Shown: positions 25,227 to 35,802 of the stretch, one piece after another
How the letters are laid out: each line of letters begins with the position of its first letter
Position numbering within the stretch: the first letter of the stretch is position 1
Assembly: GCA_905182995.1 (NCBI GenBank)
Contig: CAJJDP010000137.1
Location: 1-64,000, forward strand
Direction: 5' to 3'
Length of the DNA: 64,000 nucleotides
Source: Paramecium octaurelia
Taxonomy: Eukaryota > Ciliophora > Oligohymenophorea > Peniculida > Parameciidae
Translations under genes and position numbers: made by a program
The notes under the pieces: generated by a model
Seen by the model: the letters and a program-made list of their open reading frames with translations, nothing else
Told to the model about the DNA's origin: nothing
Database searches by the model: none

Positions 25227-26459
25227 ATGAATTAAGAAGATAATTAGAGTCAGGATAGCATTAACGAAAAACAAATAGAAAATAATCTCAAAGACCTACT
25301 TGAGAGAATATTGCTTAATGCTGATAAATTCATTGATACTAAAGAAGAACTTAATTAAATAGAGGGAGAACTTAAAGATTATGAAAATTTATCCCATTTG
25401 ATTGGGATTATAAAAGCAGTATTTACTAATATGATGATGAAAGTAGAAAAAAGAATTTCGTAAGTAGTTAAATTTAACACTAATAAAGCAAATTAGAAAA
25501 ATAAATAGATCCTAACCTTTCACAAACATATAGTATGAGGACAGATGAGGAATATGAAAAATTAGAATAAACAATGATAAAATATGAAGTAGAAATACGT
25601 AATCACATCAGGGTAATAAATAACTTTATTTCAGATTGAATAACAATTAAAATTATATGCTGAGTCAATTTAAACTAAATTAGATGAAAGCGAAGTAAAT
25701 AGAACTGAATTATTGAACACAACAAAATAACTAATTAGCGTAATAATATTCAAAATTTTTAGAATTTAAAAAGAGAAAATTAAACATATCATGAAGTCCA
25801 ACAGAAGCTTAAAAACGAAATAGTTTGTTTAAAACAAATTATTAGTGGTTTGGAAAAAGAAAATAGAAGAAAATCTTTAGATCTAAGTCAAAGAGACCAT
25901 ATTAAGCTATAATGTAAAGCTAATTAATAATCAATCAGCCAATCATTCCAACTTTAAAGTAGATGATATTAATTAAAATTAGAATAAAACCATGAAAAAT
26001 CTTTCTAAGAAAATAAAGGAAACATTAAATAAAATTAAAAATGCATAACTACAGAAAACCACGAGATACCAATCAATTCATAATAATCTTTGAAATAAAA
26101 CTATTATAATATTATCAATTAGGGAAACGCAGCAAATAAGGCTGACCTTCAAAAAGCTACCTAGTAAAAGGAAGTTAATCGAGCTTATGGGTAAAGATTA
26201 AGAAGCAAAAACAATTCTCTATCAAACATCCAAGATGTAATACAAAGTGTCTCAGTGCAAGATAGGAAAAAGGGTTTAAATAGCTAGACGATTTCAAAAA
26301 ATAGCTCTTAAGATAATAGTTAAGTAGTTAAATATAAAGGTATATTTTTGTAGATTTTATATAGAAACTGGTGATTTGAGTAGAAGTAAAAGCTCTAGAA
26401 GAGGCAATTTAGGTTAAAAATTAATCATTGTGGAATCTTAAATCAAATTAACATGTTGA
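25227..26459 (+). CDS. Coiled-coil protein
   Basis: Predicted 369 residues after removing five introns of 29, 22, 23, 24 and 25 nt (near 25458, 25612, 25739, 25960 and 26339). Skipping any of them introduces a TGA or a frameshift, so the model supports itself. The first two thirds are heptad-rich (INEKQIENNLKDLLERILLN, QQLKLYAESIQTKLDESEVN, LKRENQTYHEVQQKLKNEIV). The last third is Asn/Gln/Ser-rich, with a basic SRSKSSRRGN patch near the C terminus. No known domain is seen. Such proteins in ciliates are often cytoskeletal or basal-body components, but nothing specific points there. Confidence 0.72.
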
Positions 26460-26506
26460 AAATATCATTAATTTTTTATTAAGAAATTAATAAAATAAGT
26501 CAGAAA

Positions 26507-27331
26507 TCATTTCTTTATTTTATTAATTGATTGACGCCAAAAATGAGCACTTTCTTGTATTTCATTAATTAACTTCCATTTAGAAAGTGTGGTTCTAACA
26601 GGATTCACAACTGAGGTTCTTTTATTTTCTTATGAATTTGATTGTTTAGTTCGTTTTTTCTTATTTTTTCTGATTGCCATTCTTTAATTGATTGCATTAT
26701 TTTAGTCTTAAAGTTACTTTTTAACTACAGAATCATATTCTTTTGAAATTTAATCATACTCCTACAAAAGAGAATTCAAATCAACTTTTTAATCCTGCTT
26801 TCTTTCCTAAACCTCCATACAAATCTCCCTTTCTTTAGCTTAATGTTTTTTAAACACACTAAATCTCATTTTAGAATTGGAATCAGAGTTTTATTGCAAA
26901 AAAGGCCTATTAAATCTTTATTCTTCATCAAGTTTCAGTTGATCAAGAGCTTAAGTGTTTATTAAGGTTGTATATCTATTCTAAAGTGCTGTTGATCTCT
27001 CATCATTTTCCATCATCAACTCAATTGTTTCTGGCCTACTCAATATAAATTCCATTTTTTCTAAGAAGTAATCTTTTAGAGTTTGTAAATTAGGTTCTAA
27101 TTATTCTACCAAATAACCATAGATTTCCAACAGTTTTGTTACATGATCTATACTGTAAAGTCTTTCATGAAAGACTGCTTCTAATTATAAAAGAGTGGTT
27201 AATTATTCACTATCAATTGATGGTTTTTATTTCTTTTATTTTTCTGCTGATTTATATTTAGGGGAGCTCAATGCATTTTAGACTGCAGAAACGAATAACA
27301 TTAAAAATAATTTATTTATAATAGAATGCAT
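26507..27331 (-). CDS. Coiled-coil protein
   Basis: Intronless frame of 274 residues from ATG 27331. After a hydrophobic leader (MHSIINKLFLMLFVSAVQNA) the protein is helical and charged: EAVFHERLYSIDHVTKLLEI, LEPNLQTLKDYFLEKMEFIL, KRKQ-type segments, and a basic tail (RKNKKKRTKQSNS). The leader resembles a signal peptide, but the rest looks cytosolic. It may instead be misread intron or 5' flank, with the true start just downstream or the gene continuous with the reading frame at 27445-28114. It converges with the coiled-coil gene ending at 26459, leaving 47 bases between stops. Confidence 0.6.
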
Positions 27332-27444
27332 AAAGTAAGAATTTCAATTAATAATTGTAGCAAGCATCATTCGAATCAATAAAATTAATTATAAATAACA
27401 TTGCATAATAATCGAAAAGTTGTTATTCTGATTACAGATCATTT

Positions 27445-28114
27445 TCAATAGTAGGTTACTGTATTTTGATATTATTTGCTTGTTTTTAATTCAGTTATCT
27501 TTTTTCCAGATGTTGTTATTAAATTTTAATGATGACTTAGAACACTCTTTGGTATCTTATTTTTGAGTTGACCATTTGCAAGTATATCGTGAGATGGAGG
27601 GGATTAAGGACCTTTTAATTAAAATCCGTTCTAAGTCATCCCATGCATAAATAAATTAGCATCTGTTAATTTTGGAGATTTTGGTGATGTTGGCTCATTA
27701 TTTATTTAATATTTATTAAGTTCCTGAACAAATACAACATTCATTTTATCTTCTAACATCGTAACTTTTGGAGAAATTTATTTGTATAAGTAACCTGATC
27801 TAATTACATTTTATCCATCGCCTTCTTTTGATGAAAATCGTTTTTATTTTTACTATTATTAATCATCTAACAATTAGTATAAAATGCTAACTTTTGGGTA
27901 TCAGTAGTTTTCCAGCACTTGAAACCTTCTTAAGTTAAGAGTTATTTATCTCTGTTTATTTTTAAATGCTTTATAGATTTCCCTTTAAATTACTGCTCTC
28001 CTTAGTCACAATAGAGGTCTTTCTACTTCCAGAGTTGATACCGGTAGTTTGTACATGTTCACTCCATCCTCTTTTTTCAATTACTAATTAATTCTTAGGC
28101 GATGAACTTTTCAT
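27445..28114 (-). CDS. Hypothetical low-complexity protein
   Basis: Predicted 214 residues with a 25-nt intron at about 27858-27882. The protein is polar and Ser/Lys/Gln/Pro-rich (RGWSEHVQTTGINSGSRKTS, a poly-Gln run, NEPTSPKSPKLTDANLFMHG, GPQSPPSHD), suggesting a disordered protein with SP/TP phosphorylation-type sites. No domain is recognised. The 3' end is uncertain: a possible 32-nt intron at the end (GTAACC...ATCAG) could extend it toward the downstream coiled-coil frame at 27331, so the two may be one gene. Confidence 0.5.
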
Positions 28115-28319
28115 ATATATATTTATTCTTTAAATTATTAAGGTAATTAACATATAATTTATAGCTTGAAGAGAAATACACAACAAAATTAATTATATCT
28201 TACATATGATTTCTGATTACAGAACTAATCTTCTTAGAGTTAGATTATTTATAGATGAAATGTCTCTATTAATTTGTTGCTATGTGTTTCATGCAATTCA
28301 CTTTTATACAAGTTTTTTA

Positions 28320-28960
28320 ATAAATGGCAAAATCTATCTTCTCTATCTCATTAAATTAAAACTCTATTATTTTCTTTATTTCTAGTCCTTTCTGGCGTAG
28401 AACTCAAAAGATTAAGGATGGTTCAATATTATATTATAATTTGTTATGTGTTTGAAACTTTCCATAATTTTAGAAAACATCAATTAACATTAATGTTCAA
28501 TTTTAATATATTTTTCATTAGCTGATAAGAAAATTAATTTGGAATGGACAACCTACTATTTTGAAGTATACTAATCCTTTCAAGTTTTAGAGTTTTTATT
28601 TTATGATAGATTACTAAAAATTTCTGAAAAATTAGAATATTATCTAAAGTACAAGCATTTAATATCATAATTATTTGTTACCTTTCTTAACGTTCTGTTC
28701 TTCATTGCGATTATTGAAAATTAATTATTATCTATACTCTCTTAATTGACATTCTAAGGTATAGTTCTTCTAATTTTAATAGTCAAAGTGAATTTATCCT
28801 TGCAAGACTGATTAATGGTTCTTTAAGAAGTAACTTCTATTTATCTCTTTCTTTCATTTGCTTTCTTGTTTGCTTGTAGTGTTCTGAGTTACTTTTGAAT
28901 TACCAAATATAAATAATCTTTGAAGGCTAACAAGATTTTTGTAAAATTAACTATTTTATT
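28320..28960 (-). CDS. Possible gene, model unresolved
   Basis: Minus-strand translation shows strongly protein-like stretches: QKQLRTLQANKKANERKRQI and NQSCKDKFTLTIKIRRTIPQ at about 28740-28910, then, in another frame, KLIFLSANEKYIKIEHQCQL and KIMESFKHITNYNIILNHPQ at about 28385-28545. A TGA and a missing join separate them; the obvious GT...AG pairs are 38-58 nt. It could be a real gene with an intron I cannot place or a pseudogene. No family is recognised. The plus-strand frame across the same bases is hydrophobic and looks like its shadow. Confidence 0.35.
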
Positions 28961-29006
28961 TTCAATTCATTGAGGACTGTTGGATGATATTTTATTGCTG
29001 TTTGTA

Positions 29007-30273
29007 TAATCTTTGAAGCTAGGTTGAATCAAGAATTCCTATGGGTGTTAAATTCTTAGGTACACTTTTGTTAGTCTCCAAATTAAATCATAAGAATTAC
29101 ATTTTTTATAAAAGATTAATAAATATCACATTACTTCTGAGCCTAAGTAATACTTTGATTTTTACATTTTCGGTACAAGAATTGTGATTGAATGCTCTAT
29201 GATCTTTTATATCTAATGACGTTGATTTTATAGATGAATGTAGTTAATTTAATATATAATACTTCCAGTGCAAAATTTGTCTTAATAATTTTATTTTTAG
29301 AATAATTAAAGGCAAAATAAATTAGACATGAGCAAAATGAAGCTAAAGCTCACTCATTCTTCAAAGGATCATCAGTTCAGTTAAGATGAGATAAATCAAT
29401 TGAGACATACATAGGAAATAGAATAAATGATGTCATCGCCAGAGGTGAAAAAGTTTGAAGCCTTCTTGTTTGAATCAATTACGTGCAAATAAAGACTTTC
29501 TAAGAAATTTTCTTAATTCACTCCTCTTCCGCCAAAAGTGATTAATGTTTATGAGGGTGAATTCAGCCTAAATCACACTCATGACCATCAAAACAGTGAT
29601 TAATGATTAAACTTCTTATTTATTTTCCGAAAAGCTAATAACCATTTTATCATTGATATTAATCTTCCTATTCAAACAAGAACTATTTCTTTTAAACGAA
29701 TTGAACATTCTTTCTATAAACTAAGTTATAACAATTCAATGACCAATTTTGAAATCATAATTATCCATATACATCTCTATTCGTTTAGATATCATTATTA
29801 TATTGTGTAAAAATGATCATATTTATTGAAACATCTAAAATAATATAATATGGTTATGGAATTAACATTTATACAATATCTCACTGAATTCTGTAATTGT
29901 ATTTTTTATAATGAAATTGATATTTAATAAAATTAAATTAATTTACTTTGAAAATATATATTAGCAAGAAGAAAAAAGGCAACATATGGGAAACTTCTTT
30001 GCGTTTTAATATTTATAAACAAACGAGTATAGCCAATATCTGGTAGGATTTGGGTCAAATCAAATCATATTTTGATGGAGAAAATCAAATTGGACGTTAA
30101 TAGTTTTTAAATAATCATAACAAATTCATAAGAAATATGAATAAACCAGGAATTTTATTTTCAAATATTAAAAGAGAATCAGAATCAGAATTTTACATGA
30201 TTATAATTATAGTTCTAAGTACTGTTATTTGAATTTACAAAATCTTATTGCAATACTTAAATAAATTTTGCCT
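29007..30273. repeat. First copy of a 1267-base duplication ending at the N at 30274
   Basis: Positions 29007-30273 recur at 30275-31541 (offset 1268), with no difference in the parts I compared and a single N at 30274 exactly at the junction. As at 6806, the left copy joins unique sequence on its left and the right copy joins unique sequence on its right, which indicates overlapping contig ends left unmerged. The block carries the small gene at 29328-29606, so that gene is counted twice. Confidence 0.93.
29328..29606 (+). CDS. Small hypothetical protein
   Basis: A 92-residue frame starting MSKMKLKLTHSSKDHQFSQD and ending with a His-rich tail (NHTHDHQNSDQ). The middle is basic and helical (VKKFEAFLFESITCKQRLSK, then PLPPKVINVYEG). 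An in-frame upstream exon is possible: ATG at 29234, then a 22-nt intron GTCTTA...TTTTTAG ending just before the sequence NNQRQNKLDMSK, so the true start may be earlier. No domain is recognised. Confidence 0.5.
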
Positions 30274-30274
30274 N

Positions 30275-31541
30275 TAATCTTTGAAGCTAGGTTGAATCAA
30301 GAATTCCTATGGGTGTTAAATTCTTAGGTACACTTTTGTTAGTCTCCAAATTAAATCATAAGAATTACATTTTTTATAAAAGATTAATAAATATCACATT
30401 ACTTCTGAGCCTAAGTAATACTTTGATTTTTACATTTTCGGTACAAGAATTGTGATTGAATGCTCTATGATCTTTTATATCTAATGACGTTGATTTTATA
30501 GATGAATGTAGTTAATTTAATATATAATACTTCCAGTGCAAAATTTGTCTTAATAATTTTATTTTTAGAATAATTAAAGGCAAAATAAATTAGACATGAG
30601 CAAAATGAAGCTAAAGCTCACTCATTCTTCAAAGGATCATCAGTTCAGTTAAGATGAGATAAATCAATTGAGACATACATAGGAAATAGAATAAATGATG
30701 TCATCGCCAGAGGTGAAAAAGTTTGAAGCCTTCTTGTTTGAATCAATTACGTGCAAATAAAGACTTTCTAAGAAATTTTCTTAATTCACTCCTCTTCCGC
30801 CAAAAGTGATTAATGTTTATGAGGGTGAATTCAGCCTAAATCACACTCATGACCATCAAAACAGTGATTAATGATTAAACTTCTTATTTATTTTCCGAAA
30901 AGCTAATAACCATTTTATCATTGATATTAATCTTCCTATTCAAACAAGAACTATTTCTTTTAAACGAATTGAACATTCTTTCTATAAACTAAGTTATAAC
31001 AATTCAATGACCAATTTTGAAATCATAATTATCCATATACATCTCTATTCGTTTAGATATCATTATTATATTGTGTAAAAATGATCATATTTATTGAAAC
31101 ATCTAAAATAATATAATATGGTTATGGAATTAACATTTATACAATATCTCACTGAATTCTGTAATTGTATTTTTTATAATGAAATTGATATTTAATAAAA
31201 TTAAATTAATTTACTTTGAAAATATATATTAGCAAGAAGAAAAAAGGCAACATATGGGAAACTTCTTTGCGTTTTAATATTTATAAACAAACGAGTATAG
31301 CCAATATCTGGTAGGATTTGGGTCAAATCAAATCATATTTTGATGGAGAAAATCAAATTGGACGTTAATAGTTTTTAAATAATCATAACAAATTCATAAG
31401 AAATATGAATAAACCAGGAATTTTATTTTCAAATATTAAAAGAGAATCAGAATCAGAATTTTACATGATTATAATTATAGTTCTAAGTACTGTTATTTGA
31501 ATTTACAAAATCTTATTGCAATACTTAAATAAATTTTGCCT
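30275..31541. repeat. Second copy of the 1267-base duplication
   Basis: Repeats 29007-30273 directly after the N at 30274 and continues into unique sequence at 31542. Same interpretation: a contig overlap that was not collapsed. Confidence 0.93.
30596..30874 (+). CDS. Duplicate copy of the small hypothetical protein (assembly artefact)
   Basis: This is the image of the 29328-29606 frame shifted by 1268 bases inside the second copy of the contig overlap. It should not be counted as a paralogue: the flanking non-coding sequence is duplicated to the same extent. Confidence 0.6.
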
Positions 31542-31649
31542 AAGAAGAAGACTTCACCAAGTGACAAATAGGAGTATAAAGATAATTGCAGTATAAGAAT
31601 AAGATAAGAAGTTAATTTATTAAAAGTATATTTTCTAGATTACAATGTT

Positions 31650-31999
31650 AATAATTTGTTTTCTCAATTTTATCAATCAAAATATAGACGAGTACATTTT
31701 AGGACATATCATAAAAGCAAGTTTACTTTAAATACATTATTTATGCAACACAAAACGCAAAATTGTGTATTTTTTGAATATATTATGTTGTAACATCCCT
31801 AAGCTCATGAAGCTTTATTCAACCAGACAATCTTGAACCGAATTGGCTTGTTTGGACTTAAAAATGTTCATTCAAAATTGTATTATATATCTCACGCAAT
31901 ACTGATTTAATACCTTAAACCATCTTATCTAGTTATTCTTAACCTGAGCAAATTACAATTTTAATGTGTGTAAAAACAATATTTCTACACCTTAAAAGT
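31650..31999 (-). CDS. Possible gene fragment, model unresolved
   Basis: Minus-strand translation gives an amphipathic, protein-like stretch: SGQEQLDKMVQGIKSVLREI then NEHFQVQTSQFGSRLSG (about 31825-31955). A 25-nt GT...AG intron at about 31799-31823 leads into MLQHNIFKKYTILRFVLHK. Upstream (to about 32000) the frame is hydrophobic and a start codon is not clear. The plus strand is open over the same bases for more than 200 codons, but its translation looks like the antisense shadow. No family is recognised; it may be a truncated gene. Confidence 0.35.
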
Positions 32000-32160
32000 G
32001 TTAGAATAATCTAAAATTTTTAGAATTACAAAACCAGTAAATTTTTAGAAACTAAAACGAAACCCAAGAAAAAAAGATGTAAGTAAAACTTTTCACAATT
32101 AAACTTTATATAATAGGCTGAAGTTATATTTTCTTCCAAGATTGGATTTAATAAAATGGT

Positions 32161-32298
32161 TCACATTCTCTCAGTTGAAATTTTTCTTTGAACTTCTTTA
32201 AAATATTGCAAGTTCTTAGGATTATAATTTTTTCTTTCCCTCTGATTCTTGATTATCCACTCTTGTTAGTTTCCCTTATTGAAGTAGAATTTCTTCAT
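32161..32298 (-). CDS. Small basic hypothetical protein
   Basis: A 45-residue frame with a highly charged composition (MKKFYFNKGNQQEWIIKNQR, then NYNPKNLQYFKEVQRKIS). A possible 32-nt intron starting at the last codon (GTGAACC...TTGGAAG) would extend it by about 15 residues. Its amino-acid use is convincing, but it is short, so it may be one exon of a larger gene that continues toward the fragment at 31650-31999. Confidence 0.4.
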
Positions 32299-32505
32299 AT
32301 CTATTTACAATATCAAACTACAAATTTCTGATAGAATAAAAATTACATTATTTTCTTTATAAATTATATACTAAAAAAAAGAAATTAGAATTCCCAAGTT
32401 TTTGATAAGAGTAATTAGAGATAAAAAATATTTTTAAACTTATTAGATTATTTAATTCTAAATTACTTAGTAATGGATAGGTGATTATAATTATTATTAT
32501 TAAAA

Positions 32506-33117
32506 TCATGATAAGTAAACTTTCTTCATTTTAACAACTTTAACTCTATCAATAGGACACTAATCAATTCTTTTTGAACACTCTTCACATACACAAACAT
32601 GTCCACAGGGTTTTAGTACAATGCAATATTCCTTTTATAAACATATCACGCAAAACTTTTGAATCAGTGAATTTTTATAAAGAGATATTGAGTTTTTTGT
32701 TTTAACTAGTTGATCCTCTACTTTTTTGATATCCTCAAAACTTTATTATCTTATTGTTTCGTAATCTCCTTCATACAATTTCATTTACAGTCTCAGTTAT
32801 GTATTCGCTTCCTCTATTTGTTTTATTTTACTTTTCTCTCTTTATAACTCATGATGAATCGTCAAGTAATCCTATTATAAAGCCTAATTATGTTCTTTCT
32901 TCTTTTTTTGATCCCAGATTTGATTTGGATTCGAATCCAAAAATTCTCGAAAAAGTCTGATCACTCGAAAAAGTTGTTTATGTGCCAAAATTAGTTAATC
33001 TTAGAAAGAATTGCCAATGATATCCAAGCATTGTGAATCAACGAGACTTCTTATATCATCATCATTTTAACAACAAAGGATCTCTTCCACAAGCATTTCA
33101 TCGTCCTACTCAGTCAT
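32506..33117 (-). CDS. RING-finger protein (putative E3 ubiquitin ligase)
   Basis: Intronless, 203 residues. The C-terminal RING of C3HC4 type begins at about residue 156: CVIC, then C-x5-C-G-H-x-C-x-C-x2-C and CPID (residues 156-190). Cys and His spacing matches compact RINGs of the MUL1/IAP type, which transfer ubiquitin from an E2. Upstream are an acidic N terminus (MTEQDDEMLVEEIL), a helix (ILAHKQLFRVIRLFREFLDS) and a coiled-coil stretch (KIKQIEEANTQLRLQMKLYE) that could mediate dimerisation. There is no membrane segment. The start is the first ATG of a frame that stays protein-like throughout. Confidence 0.85.
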
Positions 33118-33429
33118 ATTTATAATGATTAATTAAATATCAAAATTATATGATGCCTTATATTACTATAAATAGATTTTAAGAAATTTATAAAGATTGC
33201 TATTGAAATCAATCCTTGTATTTTCCATTAAAAATAATTGAGTTCAAAATCCTTCATGCGTAATAGTAATCTTTTTTATTTAAATAATGAATTCTTATAC
33301 TTTCTTATATCTGTAAATAATATTTTAGACAAATAAACGAAAAGGGTGTACAAATCTTATCTTAAAAGGATTAAAATAATTTATTCATTCATTTTTTGAT
33401 AAATATTTCTAATTAATATTATTTGTAAA

Positions 33430-34114
33430 ATGATTGAGGAATAGTGTGATTATGTCTTCAAATTTATAATTATTGGAAACGGCAATTGCGGAAAAACAAG
33501 TCTCCTTTATCATTATATTCATGAGAAATGTAATTTATAAGATGAATTAAGAAATTACAAATGTTAAGCAGACATTAGGAGTTGAATTTTCTGCCAAGAT
33601 TATTTAAGTAAAATAAAAGAAAATCAAAATGTAATTATGGGATACGGCTGGTTAAGAGAGATATCGATCCTTAACTAAAGTTTATTATAGAGGTGCCTTA
33701 GGTGCTTTAATAGTATTTGATGTTACGAAGTACAAATATACAGTACAATAGTTCAGACTCTTTTGAAGCTCTTACAGAGTGGATCAAACAAGCGAGAGAG
33801 TTCTCTAAGCCATCTATTCAAATTATTATTATTGGAAACAAAGTAGATCTAGAAAAAGAAAGGTAAAATGATATTTGTAACAAAGAGTGATTTCTGAATA
33901 ATCAGCCAAATAATTTTGTTAAGATAATGATGTTTAGTATGTGGAAACTAGTGCTACTACTGGTTATCAAGTGAATGAAGCATTTACTCTAATAACAACA
34001 AAAACTCTAGATTTATTGTAACAAGGAGCCATTGATGGTGGCATGATCAAACCAAAATTCCTTATGTCAAAAAATGTAGATGAAAAAGAAAAATAATAGC
34101 AATGTAATTGTTGA
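33430..34114 (+). CDS. Rab family small GTPase
   Basis: Predicted 205 residues after removing three introns (33530-33551, 33730-33751, 33863-33885). All nucleotide-binding motifs are present: the P-loop GNGNCGKTS (about residues 16-24), the switch-I threonine in [15 protein letters not shown] in switch II, NKVD and ETSA. The RabF-type segments [20 protein letters not shown] and ALIVFDVTN identify the Rab branch. The C terminus ends in CNC, a CxC geranylgeranylation signal for membrane anchoring. It is closest in feel to the Rab4/Rab2/Rab14 group, but the subfamily is not certain. Rabs recruit effectors to vesicle membranes; a TBC-domain Rab-GAP lies 3.3 kb downstream (37405). Confidence 0.93.
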
Positions 34115-34192
34115 CCTCCTGTTTTTATTAGTTTATAACATTAATTATCAACTATAGAATTATTTGGATTTAAATTTTCTTAATGTTTCTTT

Positions 34193-34221
34193 TATATATA
34201 ATTATATATATATATATATAT
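34193..34221. repeat. (TA)n simple repeat
   Basis: An almost pure TA dinucleotide run between the convergent Rab and 14-3-3 genes, in the shared 3' intergenic space of 124 bases. Its length may be polymorphic; no function is implied. Confidence 0.8.
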
Positions 34222-34238
34222 CATAAATGATAACCTTC

Positions 34239-35043
34239 TCAAAGGTTTTCAACGTTACCACCCTCATCATCAAGTTCTGAGGTCCATAATGTCAAGTTAT
34301 CTCTAATTAATTACATAATGGTTGTTGCGTCTTTGTATTGATCTTCTTAAATTTATTCAATGTCAGCAATAGCATCATCAAAAGCCTAGAATTGATTAAT
34401 AAGATTCATTACTGATTTAGCTAATTAGCATGCCTTAGCAGCATCATTCAAGACTTCGTAATAGAAAACTGAGAAATTCAAGGCAAGTCCTAATCTGATT
34501 GGGTTTGTGGTTTTTAATTCTGAATTAGCAACGTTGGAGGCGGCTTAATAAGCGGCAAGGGCACCGTCAGCAGCCTTTTTGTGTTAATCACCAGAAGCAT
34601 ATTCAGAAATGTATCTGTGATAGTCTCCCTTCATCTTGTGGAAGAACACTTTGGCTTCAGGGGTTGAAGCAGTTTTGATCAGATGGCTGTCGATCAAATT
34701 GAGGATATCGTGGCAATATTGATTCAATTCTTCTTCAATCTTCTTCTTGTAGCTTCTGATCAAGACAAGATTTTTTTGTGAGGCAGGTTGGGATTGAGCC
34801 TAAAATTTAAATTTTTTTTTTTACTTTTCCTTCTTCCTTGTTTTCAATGCTGGACAAGACTCTCCAAGCTGTTCTTCTTCCACCGATGCTATTTTTGTAA
34901 GCGACGGAAAGAAGGTTTCTCTCTTCAATTGACAACTCTTATCCATTTTGAACCACTTATTTGATGTAATTGACCATATCTTCGAATCTCTCTGTTTATT
35001 CTGTCAATTTGGTCATATAGATGAGTTCTTCCCTGGTGCTCAT
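34239..35043 (-). CDS. 14-3-3 protein
   Basis: Predicted 259 residues with one 25-nt intron (34800-34824). 14-3-3 proteins are dimeric adaptors that bind phosphoserine/threonine motifs. Family signatures are seen in order: the N-terminal helix [80 protein letters not shown] and the last helix [10 protein letters not shown]. The phosphopeptide-binding Lys/Arg/Arg-Tyr residues lie in those segments. Length is typical (245-265). The C terminus ([11 protein letters not shown]) is the usual acidic tail. Confidence 0.96.
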
Positions 35044-35802
35044 TTAGATATTTAAAAATTTAAATTCTTATTTGTTTCCAAAATCAAAGATCACTCTTAA
35101 ATATACCAAAATTCAATATAATCAAATAAATCTAATTTTATTTAAAATATATCAAAATATGAAGTATTATACATTTTATATATATATATAATTCAAATAT
35201 CTTAACCCATTTTATTCGTATTATACCTCATTCATGCATCATAACTAATACAAATGGTTAATATCTTCATTCCCCTATTAAAATCACCAAAGGGATTAGT
35301 AATAGGCTGACTTGAAAATTTGAATTTTATTTCAATATAAATACATGTTTATTGAATTCAATATTTATTATTCATCATAGATATTCATTGAATTCCATTT
35401 ATTTTATGTCTATGATATCAAATACACGAGATGATTCTCAGAGAATACTAAAATGTAAAAATTTAATATATTCCATTTTCAAAAATATATTCTTAAATTT
35501 TTGATCCAGCTATGGAAATGCTAAAGAAATTAATTTGAATATTTCTGTTAATAAAATAGATTTTTTATTCAGAGAAGAAACAACATGAAGATTTATATAA
35601 ATTGATAAGATTTAATCAATATAATGCAAACCAGTCTATTATTATGGTCAATATAAATATATTCAAATTGTTAATAATTAATGAGGAGTATTTAGAGTGT
35701 GAGTAACTCTAATTCGGCATTGGATTTAAAAATGAGGAAGAAACCAAGATATCAGGTCTGACCCAAATTAGAAATTATTTTTCTTTAATTATTTAAAATT
35801 AT
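35044..35802. other. Long spacer between divergent genes
   Basis: About 760 bases with strong AT bias and a short TATATA run near 35180. It lies upstream of both the 14-3-3 gene and the kinase gene, so it should hold two promoters. An ATG at 35733 starts a frame (MRKKPRYQ) that hits TGA after eight codons and cannot be spliced to the kinase with a normal-length intron. Confidence 0.45.

Noticed and set aside
28205..28808. Plus-strand open frame of about 200 codons, hydrophobic
   Set aside because: With TGA as the only stop, such frames occur by chance in AT-rich DNA; the opposite strand gives far more protein-like, charged sequence over the same bases.
31520..32252. Plus-strand open frame of more than 200 codons
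   Set aside because: No good start and a composition expected of an antisense shadow; a minus-strand reading (EQLDKMVQGIKSVLREI) is more protein-like. Only its first few codons (KTSPSDKQEYK) looked coding.
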